Below are positions 1-7,722 of a stretch of DNA of 56,091 nucleotides, one piece after another. The DNA comes from Mesorhizobium escarrei. Its GTDB lineage: Bacteria > Pseudomonadota > Alphaproteobacteria > Rhizobiales > Rhizobiaceae. Under the pieces are notes generated by a model. That model had not been told where the DNA came from. It ran no database searches and saw only the letters and a program-made list of their open reading frames with translations. The DNA lies in NCBI RefSeq assembly GCF_935825525.1, contig NZ_CAKXZT010000142.1:6641-62731 (forward strand), given 5' to 3'. The number at the start of each line of letters is the position of its first letter. Positions within the stretch are counted from its first letter, which is position 1. Both the position numbers and the translations under genes were made by a program.

Positions 1-475
1 TCGGTGTAACGGATCGGCGGCACGATCGCGTAGAGCATGATCGCGATCAGAGCTGTGAGTTCCCCCACCTTGAAGAACATCAAAACCGGAATGAGAAAGA
101 CGAACTGAGGTATCGTCTGCAGCGCGTCTTGGACAGGGCGCAGCACCCGAGAGACCATGTCGCTGTGTGCCGCCCAGATGCCGAGAGCCCCACCGATCGC
201 CAAACACAACAGTACTGCCAGGCCACAGAGATATGCCGACTGCATGAAGGGCTCCCAGATTCCCGTCAATAGGATGAAGATGCAGCTTGAGAGCGAGAAC
301 AGCGCAACTGAGCGACCGGCGCATCGCCAGGCCAGAGTGACAATTAGCGCGATCGTGGCGGGCCAGGGGAAGGTGGAAAATCCAAAGAAGAAATAGAGCG
401 CCGCAACGACTACGGCAAATGCCGGACGCCAGCCAAAGCGCAGCGCGAGGCCAGGGCGCCTGCGTGGGCGATTGA
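1..475 (-). pseudogene. Glycine betaine/choline ABC permease fragment (ProW-like)
   Basis: The minus strand reads an open frame that runs off the left edge of the window. It encodes hydrophobic segments (YFFFGFSTFPWP; LFSLSSCIFILLTGIWEPF; LCGLAVLLCLAIGGALG) followed by the typical ProW/OpuAB core, with QTIPQFVFLIPVLMFF and a stretch ending YAIVPPIRYT. In the family this is the inner-membrane permease of an osmoprotectant importer. No proper start is present: upstream of LALRFGWRPA the frame passes into sequence that codes for a transposase in another frame and meets TGA at 510-512. I infer that the 5' end was lost when the neighbouring insertion sequence recombined here. The rest of the gene lies outside the window, so its state there is unknown. 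Confidence 0.7.
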
Positions 476-1165
476 TCGGCGATGGCGACAAGACGCCGTT
501 GTGCGGATCTCATGTCCCTCAGCAGCCTAACGGGATCCAGCCGCCCATATATTTGCGACAGCTCCATGCGGACGGATTCCGGCGTCCGCGGATCTTCCAG
601 CAGCCGCTGGCAGGGTGTTGCCGGAGGATAATACCGCTTGCGCACCCGGGCACCGTCTCGTTCCTTTTCAGCCAGCTTGAACGACGGCTGGAAGAAGTTC
701 ACGAACAGCCGCACCGTCTAATAGAGCTGAGCGAGGCCTGCGGCGGCTTCAAGTCCCTCCAGCCGGCGATAGCCGACAATGCGGCGGACGACGGCGCCGT
801 TCTTCTGCTCGACAAATGCTTGGTCATTCTTCCGGTAAGGCCGGCAGCGGGTGAACTCGATGCCGCCGTCCCGGCAATAATCGCGCACAGTCTCATTCAG
901 GAACACGCTGTCGTTGTGTCGAACCCGAGAAGTTTGAATGGCAGGAGCCGCCGCAATTCCGTCAGCACCTCGCACAGCAGCTTCTGCTCGCGGACAAGCA
1001 GGGGAGCGCATTCCGTCCACCCGCTTGCAATGTCGGTGAGACAAAGCGTTTGAATATAGCTGCCGCTCGCTACCGGTCCACTGTGCGCCACCAGGTCAGC
1101 CTCGACAAATCCGGGCTCCCCGAGCCTTGTGATGTCGCTATCGGAGCGATGGCTCCAGGTAGGAC
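460..1165 (-). pseudogene. Integrase-core (rve/DDE) transposase, broken and 3'-truncated
   Basis: Minus-strand reading gives a recognisable rve-type transposase: GFVEADLVAHSGPVASGS, then LTDIASGWTECAPLLVREQK, FKLLGFDT, NDSVFLNETVRDYC, then FTRCRPYRKNDQAFVEQKNG and VRRIVGYRRLEG. The gene is dead in at least three ways. The frame changes near 910-920 inside the second catalytic block (GFDT to NDSVF). An in-frame TAG sits at 718-720, after which homologous sequence continues (VRLFVNFFQPSFKLAEKERD, then RVRKRYYPPATP). Near 460-480 the coding stops abruptly at the permease fragment. Upstream of about 1165 the similarity also fades. The element lacks recognisable ends, so it is a relic. Confidence 0.75.
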
Positions 1166-1234
1166 ACGCACCTGTCTTAGAGGGTTCTGCCGCAAACCTT
1201 TCTGGGGCCGCAATCAGTGACTGGCGGTGCGGTG

Positions 1235-1354
1235 TCATGCGGCCAGGCTCGTGAACTGCTCGGCGAGGGACGGAGCTGGATTGAAGGCAAACCTGACCTG
1301 TCGTTTGCGCATCATATGGACCATCTCAATGCCGGCCAGGATGATGGGATGATG
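1235..1354 (-). pseudogene. C-terminal tail of an IS6-like transposase (remnant)
   Basis: A 39-codon minus-strand tail ends at a TGA (1235-1237) and contains IILAGIEMVHMMRKRQ followed by FNPAPSLAEQF. That resembles the last helix region of IS6-family transposases (GIE-x-x-HMxRKxQ). Nothing of the DDE core is found upstream. Bases 1355-1643 contain no gene I can recognise. Family assignment is from memory of the motif only. Confidence 0.4.
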
Positions 1355-1643
1355 CTGGTGTCGTACTGCACATAAATGATGGGGTGGATGCCCCCTCGAC
1401 GGCATCGATGTGCCAACGTGGTAGGTGTTTAACCGCGACCGGCGTCGAGAAAGAAGCCCCGTGGCGTAAGGAGCGCTGAGCGGCGAACACTAGGTAGATT
1501 TCTGCGCTGCGCGCTTTTGACCCCGAGCCGGCTTGCGGCCGCCTCTACCCCACCCCTGCTCGATACCTGTCATCTGCATTCAGTCCGCAAATTCGTCAGA
1601 TGAGCGGCAGGGGCTCGGCGGCGTTGCGTTGTAGGCGCGCAGG

Positions 1644-1858
1644 TTAGAGGGGCGCCGCTTTGAACCGGTGAGCCCAGTCCCGCAAGGTCTGGCGGTCCAT
1701 GCCGCCGACCCGGGCCGCGTCCTCCCGGTTTATCCCGCCAAACACCGCCGCCAGCGACAACGGCCGCCGACTCTGGTTGGCGTCCTTCGAGACATTCGCC
1801 AGCCGCCGCAATTCCGCGGCCGAATGTCCGTCCGCATCTTCACTGCTGATCCCATAGC
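1644..1858 (-). pseudogene. N-terminal fragment of an IS630-family transposase
   Basis: The minus strand encodes AAELRRLANVSKDANQSRR, then LSLAAVFGGINREDAARVGG and MDRQTLRDWAHRF, the helix-turn-helix start typical of IS630-type transposases. It then hits a stop four codons later, so the entire DDE domain is missing. This is a 5' fragment of an insertion sequence in the same graveyard as its neighbours. Confidence 0.65.
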
Positions 1859-1980
1859 GCGATCCTCCCTCGCACCAGAGAGTCATGGTTCGGGCCGGAC
1901 TGAACTCTCCCAGAGAGTCAGCCACCAAAGCTGTGGTATAACATGGGTGAGCTATGGCCGGAATTGGGTGACGGGGCCGA

Positions 1981-2228
1981 TCAGGCGACGCGATGATCGG
2001 GCGTCGCGGTTATGGCGACTCCGTCGGTGAATTTGACGCCAGCGATGACCATTGGCAACTGATTTTCGCCCTTCAGGCGACGCCAGGTTTTAGCGGCGGA
2101 CATGATCAGTTTGAAGACCATGAGACGGGCCGTCTTGTGCGACAGCGCGCCCTTGGTGCGCACGTTCCGGTGCCGCACCGTGGCGAAGACGCTTTCGATC
2201 GCGTTGGTAACCGGTATGAGATTCTTCG
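1981..2228 (-). pseudogene. C-terminal fragment of an IS256-family transposase
   Basis: Minus-strand reading gives LIPVTNAIESVFATVRHRNV, then RTKGALSHKTARLMVFKLIM and KTWRRLKGENQLP, ending a few codons after VIAGVKF. This is the conserved C-terminus of IS256 (Mutator-like) transposases, including the TNxIES-F motif region. The upstream DDE portion is absent: the sequence right of about 2230 gives no recognisable continuation in any frame, and nothing is identified in 2230-2405. Confidence 0.7.
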
Positions 2229-2405
2229 TGCCGATGTCCGGCTACGCTTTTCTGATGCGCGGCGTATGGTGCGACCATCCGGGACAGAGGCACCGGGAGC
2301 ACGAAGGTGCGGGCAGGCCGATGCACACGACGGGCTGCGAGTTCGTGTTAGTAGCTGGCCGCCTCTGCGACTCGCCCGGTTGCGGCAGCTTGATTGATTT
2401 TGACT

Positions 2406-3258
2406 CTAGTCCTCCCAGAAGTCCTGCAGCGAGGCGTGCCGAAGGTCTTCCTCGCCCCTGAGGTGTTTCACACGGGCCTTGATACCCGGCTTGACCCACT
2501 GCGTTGCCGGCCGCTTTGGCATGTCGTTGGGCGGTGGCCCGGCATGTTCCTGGACTCTTTTCCAAAGTCGTGCCCGCATCTCGTGGTTGACGCTCACGAA
2601 CGCACTGCCGACATGTTTTCGGGTGCCTGGGTCAGCCATCAGAGCAAACGCCGGCTTTCCCCTCTCGCGTTCAACTCCGAGAAGCTCGAACTCGCTTGCG
2701 GTGAAGGATTTTGTCTTCAGCCAATTGGTAGTCGGGCCGCTGCGATATTTCTCGACGTTTCGATACCAGCCCTTCCAGCCCGGCCGCGTCGATCAGATGA
2801 TCGCGTTAGCGTCGCCTGGCATGGTCTCACTGAACTGGATGCGGCCATCAGACCCTATAAGGCCGGCCAGGATTTCCGCCGATCCTCTAGTACCATGTCG
2901 CGCAAGTCGTGGCCGTCGAGATGCAGCAGATCGAACGCGACGAAATAGAGGTCGTGCTGGCGCCTGGTGATTGCCTAGCGCAGCGCGGCAAAATCCGAAA
3001 GGCCAGCCTCATTCAAGACGACGACTTCGCCGTCGATGATGGCGTTCTGTACGTTGAGACCTTTGGCTGCTTCGACCAGATCGCGGTATTTGGAGGTCCA
3101 GTCGAGTCCGCGGCGGGTGAAAATCCGCGCATCGCCGGCATCGATGATGATCTGGGAGCGGTGCCGTCGAATTTGGCTTCATGCATCCAGTCATCGCCTT
3201 GGGGCGGCTTGGCTACCAAGGTAGGCATCATCGGCGGAATGAATTTAAGCCGGCGGGC
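2406..3258 (-). pseudogene. ligD: ATP-dependent DNA ligase (LigD ligase domain), multiply frameshifted
   Basis: The intact enzyme seals breaks in Ku-dependent non-homologous end joining. Pieces in order on the minus strand: FIPPMMPTLVAKPPQGDDW; the nucleotidyl-transfer motif EAKFDG (KxDG, Lys nucleophile); after a lost base, IIIDAGDARIFTRRGLDW, NAIIDGEVVVLNEAGLSDFA, a TAG at 2975-2977, DLYFVAFDLLHLDGHDLRDM, a TGA near 2787, EGLVSKR (motif IV) in a shifted frame, YRSGPTTNWLKTKSF, then an intact OB-fold end with ATQWVKPGIKARVKHLRGEE and HASLQDFWED. At least one deletion after the active site, a compensating pair of shifts around motif IV and two nonsense codons show long decay. No Ku gene lies nearby. 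Confidence 0.8.
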
Positions 3259-3310
3259 GCCGGAACTTACAATTTTACGCACTCATAAGATTCTAGGCGA
3301 GGGGCTTATA

Positions 3311-3544
3311 TTAGCCAGAGTGAACGGAACGTGATTCCGGAGCCCCCGAGGGCGTCGCCAAGTGCGCGTGCTTCTGGAAGATCGCAATCTTGTCGGGATA
3401 GGTAATCCGGATCTCGCGTCCGCATCCGTCGCACTTGTAATGGGAAACGACCTGGAACCAGCTGCCGTTCTTGATGACGGTGAAGTTGCACTGCGGGCAT
3501 TGGAAAGCCAGGCCAACAGAGAATAGGCTGGGAGACAGGGACAT
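3311..3544 (-). CDS. Small zinc-ribbon-like hypothetical protein
   Basis: A 77-residue protein with two Cys pairs, CPQC (about residues 17-20) and CDGC (about 39-42), spaced as in a zinc ribbon or rubredoxin-like knuckle. No membrane segment or signal. The ATG at 3544 lies 14 bases after the stop of the preceding small reading frame (3559), suggesting co-transcription. The ribosome-binding site is weak (AAGAAG). I do not recognise a named family; a nucleic-acid- or metal-binding role is inference from the Cys spacing. Confidence 0.5.
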   Translation of the reverse strand: MSLSPSLFSVGLAFQCPQCNFTVIKNGSWFQVVSHYKCDGCGREIRITYPDKIAIFQKHAHLATPSGAPESRSVHSG

Positions 3545-3558
3545 TGCAGCACTTCTTG

Positions 3559-3757
3559 TTAGTCCAGCGTCTCGACGACGAAGGATGCGGCAATCAAATC
3601 ATCGGCATCGATTCTGCCCTTGCCGCCCTCCAGGACCGCTGCGACCTTTCGAAAGGTCTTCAGTTCGTTCTCGGTAATCCGGGCGCCGCGCATTCTCATT
3701 GAGGTCGGCCACGCGCATTCGCAGCGCCTGGGACGCTCCAATCTCACGGTTCGACAT
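3559..3757 (-). pseudogene. Small rhizobial-type ORF with an apparent frameshift
   Basis: An ATG at 3757 with a good ribosome-binding site (AAGGGAGG) starts MSNREIGASQALRMRVADLN. That frame then turns into low-complexity Arg-rich sequence, while the next frame continues sensibly as RGARITENELKTFRKVAAVL, ending DDLIAASFVVETLD at 3559. The two halves look like one about 65-residue protein broken by an indel near 3700. An alternative is a shorter gene starting at an internal ATG at 3705 or 3699. No function recognised. Confidence 0.4.
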
Positions 3758-3785
3758 AGCGATCACATTCCTCCCTTGCTGGCTT

Positions 3786-3811
3786 CCCGCCGCACCTTTC
3801 GGCACGGCGGG
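3786..3811. repeat. Hairpin sharing its core with two nearby terminators
   Basis: Arms CCCGCC (3786-3791) and GGCGGG (3806-3811) enclose CACCTTTCGGCAC-type sequence. Nearly the same core occurs at 4917-4944 and 5377-5404, where an A/T tract makes a terminator. Here there is no T tract on either strand. It lies between two minus-strand genes and may be a decayed terminator. Confidence 0.4.
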
Positions 3812-4010
3812 CTGTAGCCTCACCCAACCTCAGGCGGCCGCAAACGTTCCTTGATTGGCCTTCGGTCTACTCAAAGTAGGACCTAAGTCCCTTCCTGAGC
3901 TGATAAGCGACCACCAGCCAGTTCTCGATTTGGCGGGTAGTCCGCAAATCATGCTGACCAGTCCGGCCGGGCGAGGCCTGTCAGCGATCAAGGTCGAGGG
4001 CGGCATCACC

Positions 4011-4295
4011 TCACAGCAGGTCTTCGGCAACCCCGTCGAATTTCCTGAGGCCTACGCTTGGAGGCTTTTGCTTGAGAAGGCCCTGTTCAGATGCGGCCTC
4101 CTCGAAAGCAGCGAACGCAGCCTGGTGACTGCAATGTCCGGCCAGGCATTCCTCGATCATTCGGATTGCTTCAAGTCGGGACGGCTTGTCCATGAATGGC
4201 CATGGTTGCTGAAGCGCCGTCTCAGCATCAGGTATCGACGCAACCAGCATCGATTTGTGATTCAGGTAGATCGTAATCGGTATAAACGCCGGCAT
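4011..4295 (-). CDS. DUF982 domain protein
   Basis: 94 residues from the ATG at 4295, preceded by CTGGAGAG. The pattern fits DUF982: a beta-rich start (FIPITIYLNHKSMLVASIPD), a central PWPF-type Trp-Pro motif, a Cys in a helix (EECLAG) and an alanine-rich end (HQAAFAAFEEAASEQGLL). DUF982 proteins are small cytosolic rhizobial proteins of unknown function, commonly multicopy; a second copy is at 52557-52859. An upstream in-frame start at 4352 exists but the added residues do not fit the family. Confidence 0.65.
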   Translation of the reverse strand: MPAFIPITIYLNHKSMLVASIPDAETALQQPWPFMDKPSRLEAIRMIEECLAGHCSHQAAFAAFEEAASEQGLLKQKPPSVGLRKFDGVAEDLL

Positions 4296-4637
4296 CTTCG
4301 TCGCTCTCCAGAATTGAAGTGGCTTAACGCGAAGACCTGGCGGTGGTTGCATGAACGTGCATCATCGCGAATTCAGCAACACTGCCCGATGGCGTCGAGG
4401 CCGAGGCCGCGTTGCCCAGTCCCAGGGGCGGGACGTCCGAAGAGCCTTGTTCGTTTCGGTTACCTGAACGAAGAACCCCGCGCCTCACGGAGGGAGGGCG
4501 CGGGCTGATCGGAGCATCGCCAGACCGGCAGCAATCTTGAGAGGGAACCAAGACCATGCTGCACATCCCGAACTTCCGGCTAAACCTATGTTCTAGCGAA
4601 GATCGGAAAAGCGGTGGGAGGACCTATTTGCGTTCAT
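4296..4637. other. Non-coding stretch with one hairpin
   Basis: I see no gene in these 342 bases. The only structure is the GC-rich hairpin at 4477-4504. Confidence 0.5.
4477..4504 (-). terminator. Candidate terminator after the 4638-4847 gene
   Basis: Perfect 8-base arms CCCGCGCC (4477-4484) and GGCGCGGG (4497-4504). Read on the minus strand it is followed by GGTTCTTCGTT, only moderately T-rich. It resembles the hairpin at 53137-53167 in arm sequence. Confidence 0.45.
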
Positions 4638-4847
4638 CTACCAACCCAACGGCAGTTTTGACGCTGAGACAAGCTCGTCCTCGTCAGTGATACCGGCCGT
4701 ATAATTTGCAAGGATCCGGGACGCGAGAGCCTCACGTCGATGTTCGGAGTCGCCCTCCCGCTTGAGCCGGTCGAACACACGGCCCAGCGTAGCCACTTCG
4801 GATGCACTGAAGACGCCAAATTCTTTAGCCTTTCGATAAATCGGCAT
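4638..4847 (-). CDS. Conserved small rhizobial hypothetical protein
   Basis: 69 residues, soluble, with the pattern GRVFDRLKREGDSEHRREAL then ASRILANYTAGITDEDEL. I recognise this as a type of small protein common in rhizobia: a mostly helical protein with an ALASRIL-xxY core. No catalytic motif, signal or membrane segment. It stands alone between non-coding stretches, with a candidate terminator downstream at 4477-4504. Function unknown. Confidence 0.6.
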   Translation of the reverse strand: MPIYRKAKEFGVFSASEVATLGRVFDRLKREGDSEHRREALASRILANYTAGITDEDELVSASKLPLGW

Positions 4848-4908
4848 ACCACCCCCTCCGGCTAAAACATTCTGCGCAACTAATACGATTCAGGACATTT
4901 CGAAAAAC

Positions 4909-4944
4909 AAAAAAAAGCCAGCCGCAACTTTCGGCACGGCGGGC
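4909..4944 (-). terminator. Rho-independent terminator
   Basis: On the minus strand the arms GCCCGCCG and CGGCTGGC (seven of eight pairs) are followed directly by eight T. It sits 60 bases past the stop of the small gene at 5004-5156. Confidence 0.75.
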
Positions 4945-5003
4945 GAGACGCCTTACTTCACCAGGCGACTATATATCTGACAAGCCCGCCTACCGCTTTG
5001 CAG

Positions 5004-5156
5004 CTAGGCCTTTGCTTCCCGGAGCAGTGATGCCCATTGGAGCCCGAGGAAGAAGATAAGCTCTCGGGCCTGTTCTTCGGTAATGCCGGTTTCTTTGACC
5101 AAGCGTCGAACGACGATTTCAGGGCTGTTCGGCGCTCTATCCTGCTCGTCAGCCAT
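5004..5156 (-). CDS. 50-residue hypothetical protein
   Basis: ATG at 5156 to TAG at 5004, encoding MADEQDRAPNSPEIVVRRLV then KETGITEEQARELIFFLGL. The segment VKETGITEEQAREL resembles the short helical motif TGITxxQAxxLI found in the C-terminal part of the DUF2934 protein at 5994-6362 (MRTGITGDQAQDLIDRLG), which supports it as a real gene. A well-formed terminator follows at 4909-4944. Upstream GGGAGAAACTCC-type sequence gives no clear ribosome-binding site. Function unknown. Confidence 0.6.
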   Translation of the reverse strand: MADEQDRAPNSPEIVVRRLVKETGITEEQARELIFFLGLQWASLLREAKA

Positions 5157-5371
5157 GGGAGAAACTCCTTACGCCAAACTTCCCTATCTGGCGCTGGTTC
5201 CCAAGCGCGTGACGAAAAAGCACCGAGCTAGCCACCCATCCGTATTCGGCAGTTGGCAGCTTCGGCACGGCGACGTCAGTCCTGAGAGGTCAGCCGGCCG
5301 GCTGCTCGGGCGTCAGCGGCTCAAGCGGGGCCGGCGCAGTCGTAATTAGCCAGAGTGAACAGGTCCACTCG

Positions 5372-5404
5372 AAAAAGCCCGCTGCACCTTTCGGCACGGC
5401 GGGC
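5372..5404 (-). terminator. Rho-independent terminator of the KTSC gene
   Basis: Minus-strand arms GCCCGC and GCGGGC enclose an inner TGC/GCA pair and are followed by TTTTT. It is about 115 bases past the stop of the KTSC gene. The core is nearly identical to the hairpins at 3786 and 4917. Confidence 0.75.
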
Positions 5405-5520
5405 GATCAATTGTACACAGGGCACGAGGGTTAGGCGGGGGTCGTGTGCCCGGTGCGCAGCAACTCCACGCACCTCGCCGGCGCACGTCTACCAAACTCA
5501 GTTGGAACGACTTCCTGCCT

Positions 5521-5751
5521 TCAAAGCTTGCCGTCATCCCGCATCGTTGCCGGCGCAACCTGACGGTACCGGAAGTGATTGCGGATGTGCTCGTTGAAAT
5601 AGCGGCCTTTGGCAAAGGCGGCTTTGAACGCGGCGAAGGTCTCCGGCGGCACGTCCTCAAACTCGTAGCGCTTAGCGCTGGCCACGAACCACACCGAAAG
5701 GACCCTGCTCTCCGGATCGTAGTCCGTTTTGCGTATCGACGTGGATGGCAT
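5521..5751 (-). CDS. KTSC domain protein
   Basis: 76 residues from the ATG at 5751. The sequence follows the KTSC pattern: an N-terminal SIRKTDYDPESRVLSVWF strand pair, YEFEDVPPETFAAFKAAFAKG and the end motif GRYFNEHIRNHFRYRQV. KTSC domains occur alone or beside lysyl-tRNA synthetases and nucleases; their role is not established. A TTG at 5778 could extend it by nine residues but they do not fit the family. A terminator follows at 5372-5404. Confidence 0.75.
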   Translation of the reverse strand: MPSTSIRKTDYDPESRVLSVWFVASAKRYEFEDVPPETFAAFKAAFAKGRYFNEHIRNHFRYRQVAPATMRDDGKL

Positions 5752-5993
5752 CGTGGCGGCTCGATCAAAAGCCGTCAACGATCGGAGAGGCTACCGCGTT
5801 CCCTCGTGGTGTTGCTCCCGAGCAGCGCACAAAGATTTGCTCCGGGCTACGCATCGCGGCATTGCAAACGCGGCAGGCATGGTCTTACGGGAGCTAGCCT
5901 GTCGGGTTCGTCTTTCATCAGAAATCGGCGTCTAGGGTCGGATCGTTCCAACGCTCCCTCGCGTTGGGTGAAAACCCACAAGGAGGAACGAAC

Positions 5994-6362
5994 ATGTCAG
6001 ACGACAAACACGAACGCATTGGGCGCCGCGCATATGAGATCTGGGAACGAGAAGGCCAGACGCACGGTCTGCACGAGCGCCATTGGAATCAGGCGACCGC
6101 CGAAATCGAGAACGAAGACCGCTTGTTTGGTGCTCGTCCACCGGCAATATCTGGTGCCGATGTACCAGCTCCCGCGCAGACCCAAAGCCGAGCGAAGAAA
6201 GGCAAGCGCGCCGCTGGTCAATCGGATGTTGAGGCAGCGGAAGCGCTGGCGATGAGAACAGGCATCACCGGCGACCAAGCTCAAGACCTCATCGACCGCC
6301 TCGGTGACGATCCGCTGGCACTCGATGAGGCGGCGCGGAGCCTTAGGGCCTCCGAGAGGTAA
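5994..6362 (+). CDS. DUF2934 domain protein
   Basis: 122 residues. The first 40 carry the DUF2934 signature HERIGRRAYEIWEREGQTHG ending in HERHWNQATAEIE. A Lys/Ala-rich linker follows, then a C-terminal helix pair with TGITGDQAQDLIDRLGDDP. The start at 5994 is fixed by a strong ribosome-binding site (AAGGAGG, 5979-5985); an upstream ATG at 5964 lacks one. Family members are small cytosolic proteins abundant in rhizobia, of unknown function, often stress-associated by context. The TGIT helix resembles that in the 5004-5156 product. Confidence 0.8.
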   Translation: MSDDKHERIGRRAYEIWEREGQTHGLHERHWNQATAEIENEDRLFGARPPAISGADVPAPAQTQSRAKKGKRAAGQSDVEAAEALAMRTGITGDQAQDLIDRLGDDPLALDEAARSLRASER

Positions 6363-6852
6363 CCGCCGGCTATCCAGGTAACCCATCGCTGTACTCGTAA
6401 GATCCCGCAGATTTCAACCTCCCCAGCGGCCCGCCGCATTGGTCGAGCAAATGAAGCCCGCGCCTCTCCTCTAATGCAGAATACGCAGCGCCGGTGCTAA
6501 GTTGACTACGCGGGGCTGCTCGGGACGAGCGCCCATGGAAGTCCGAGACCTGGGTGCCAAGATGTCGCTCGCGCTGCGCCAGCGCGGAATCGCGTCAACC
6601 ACATCTACCGCCCCGATTAGGCCGCTCCGGCCAATCCAAGCGTCCCTCGCCGATGTGCCGCTGAGGCGACCGACCCACCGCATCGACCGCAGCCGCCTAT
6701 CCCGCCTGCGTCCGACATGTGACAGGCTGATCATTCGGCCCGCTCCCTTCCGGCCAGCACTGAAACTCCGTGTTAACGTCGTTCGCGGGTGAGAGGATGC
6801 GTCCGCAGCTTGAAAGTGTAGGGTACAGCTCGCTGCAGGCACAGAGGCGGAA
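6363..6852. other. Non-coding stretch
   Basis: Reading frames of about 100-140 codons exist on both strands here but show Arg/Ser/Pro-rich composition typical of out-of-frame GC-rich DNA. I see no supported gene, repeat or hairpin. The right end must hold the promoter of the 6853 gene. Confidence 0.5.
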
Positions 6853-7092
6853 ATGAAATTGCTTGGAATTGCGCTCTTGTGTACGGGCATGATCCGCGTA
6901 GCAATGCCGGCAGTTCGCGCTGAGGATGAGCTTGTTCCGCCTAACCATGTGGAAGCGCCAGAGCCGGCAGTTCATTGCGAGGGCCAAAACTGCCTTCCAC
7001 CAGCCGATAATCCTGTCGACGAATGCAAGGGGCAGGATTGCACGCCGGCTCCGCCGGTTGACCCAGGTCCGCAGATTGAACAGGTCGACTGA
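6853..7092 (+). CDS. Small secreted protein with duplicated C-x-G-Q-x-C motif
   Basis: 79 residues with an N-terminal signal peptide (MKLLGIALLCTGMI, likely cleaved after AVRA near residue 23). The mature part is short and Pro-rich and carries two copies of a Cys pair, HCEGQNCLPP and ECKGQDCTPA, about 20 residues apart. The ATG follows AGAGGCGGAA, an acceptable ribosome-binding site. The spaced Cys pairs could form disulfides or bind a metal in the periplasm; that is inference. I do not recognise the family. Confidence 0.55.
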   Translation: MKLLGIALLCTGMIRVAMPAVRAEDELVPPNHVEAPEPAVHCEGQNCLPPADNPVDECKGQDCTPAPPVDPGPQIEQVD

Positions 7093-7722
7093 ACAGCATC
7101 AGCCGAACACCCCGACTACGAAGGTGATCGCGGATCGTGGAGAAGGTTGGATTTCAGGTCCTCTCCCTCGGCCAATCTACCCTGCCCCAATATTCTCTGC
7201 CTCGGCTCGATGGCGCACGAACCGCGCAGAACCGGGGGGCTTTCAGGTTTAAGCTGCCAACTGCGCTGCCGGCCTCCCGGGCTGAGTGGGCGTGCTCTGG
7301 CTCAACATTCCCCGAAGCTCTCAACTTCGCACTTTTGGTTCTCAGCTTTCAATTTGAACAGTTTCAATTACTCGCAGTGCGCCAGCAGCCTGATGTTTGG
7401 TGAACTCTCACTATTCGAATGCGTCTGAAAGCGAATGCATCTGAAAAAACTTCTTCGCGACCGCAGCTGAATTTCGCCGCCCAAGAGCGGTCATCGCCGA
7501 ACCACTACTCAGACGTCGCGTTTTGTGAAGGGTTGCGGACGCCGGCCCCGGCGCCAGGCACCACGTGGATGGCCGGCATCCGCAACCCTTCACATAGGCT
7601 GCCATTGGGTTGTTTCTCGCGGAGCGACCGCTTCCCTGTTGCAGCGATTCGAGATCGGTCGATGGTTGCCGACGGTTCGACGCGGGTCGTATCGTCCGGA
7701 AGAGACCGGAGTGCGTCTAAAG
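7093..7722. other. Non-coding stretch between convergent genes
   Basis: Contains the inverted repeat at 7525-7593 and no gene I can support. Candidate frames on both strands are Arg/Ser-rich or read through the palindrome. Confidence 0.5.
7525..7593. repeat. Long inverted repeat
   Basis: A 23-base left arm (7525-7547, starting GTGAAGGGTTGCGGACGCC) pairs with the right arm at 7571-7593 with one G-T type mismatch, leaving a 23-base spacer that is itself GC-rich. It lies about 130 bases past the stop of the cyclase gene. It may act as a transcript-end structure or be a palindromic repeat element of the genome. Confidence 0.6.

Noticed and set aside
6471..6890. Overlapping frames of 96-139 codons on both strands
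   Set aside because: Low-complexity Arg/Ser/Pro content, no ribosome-binding site and no family resemblance.
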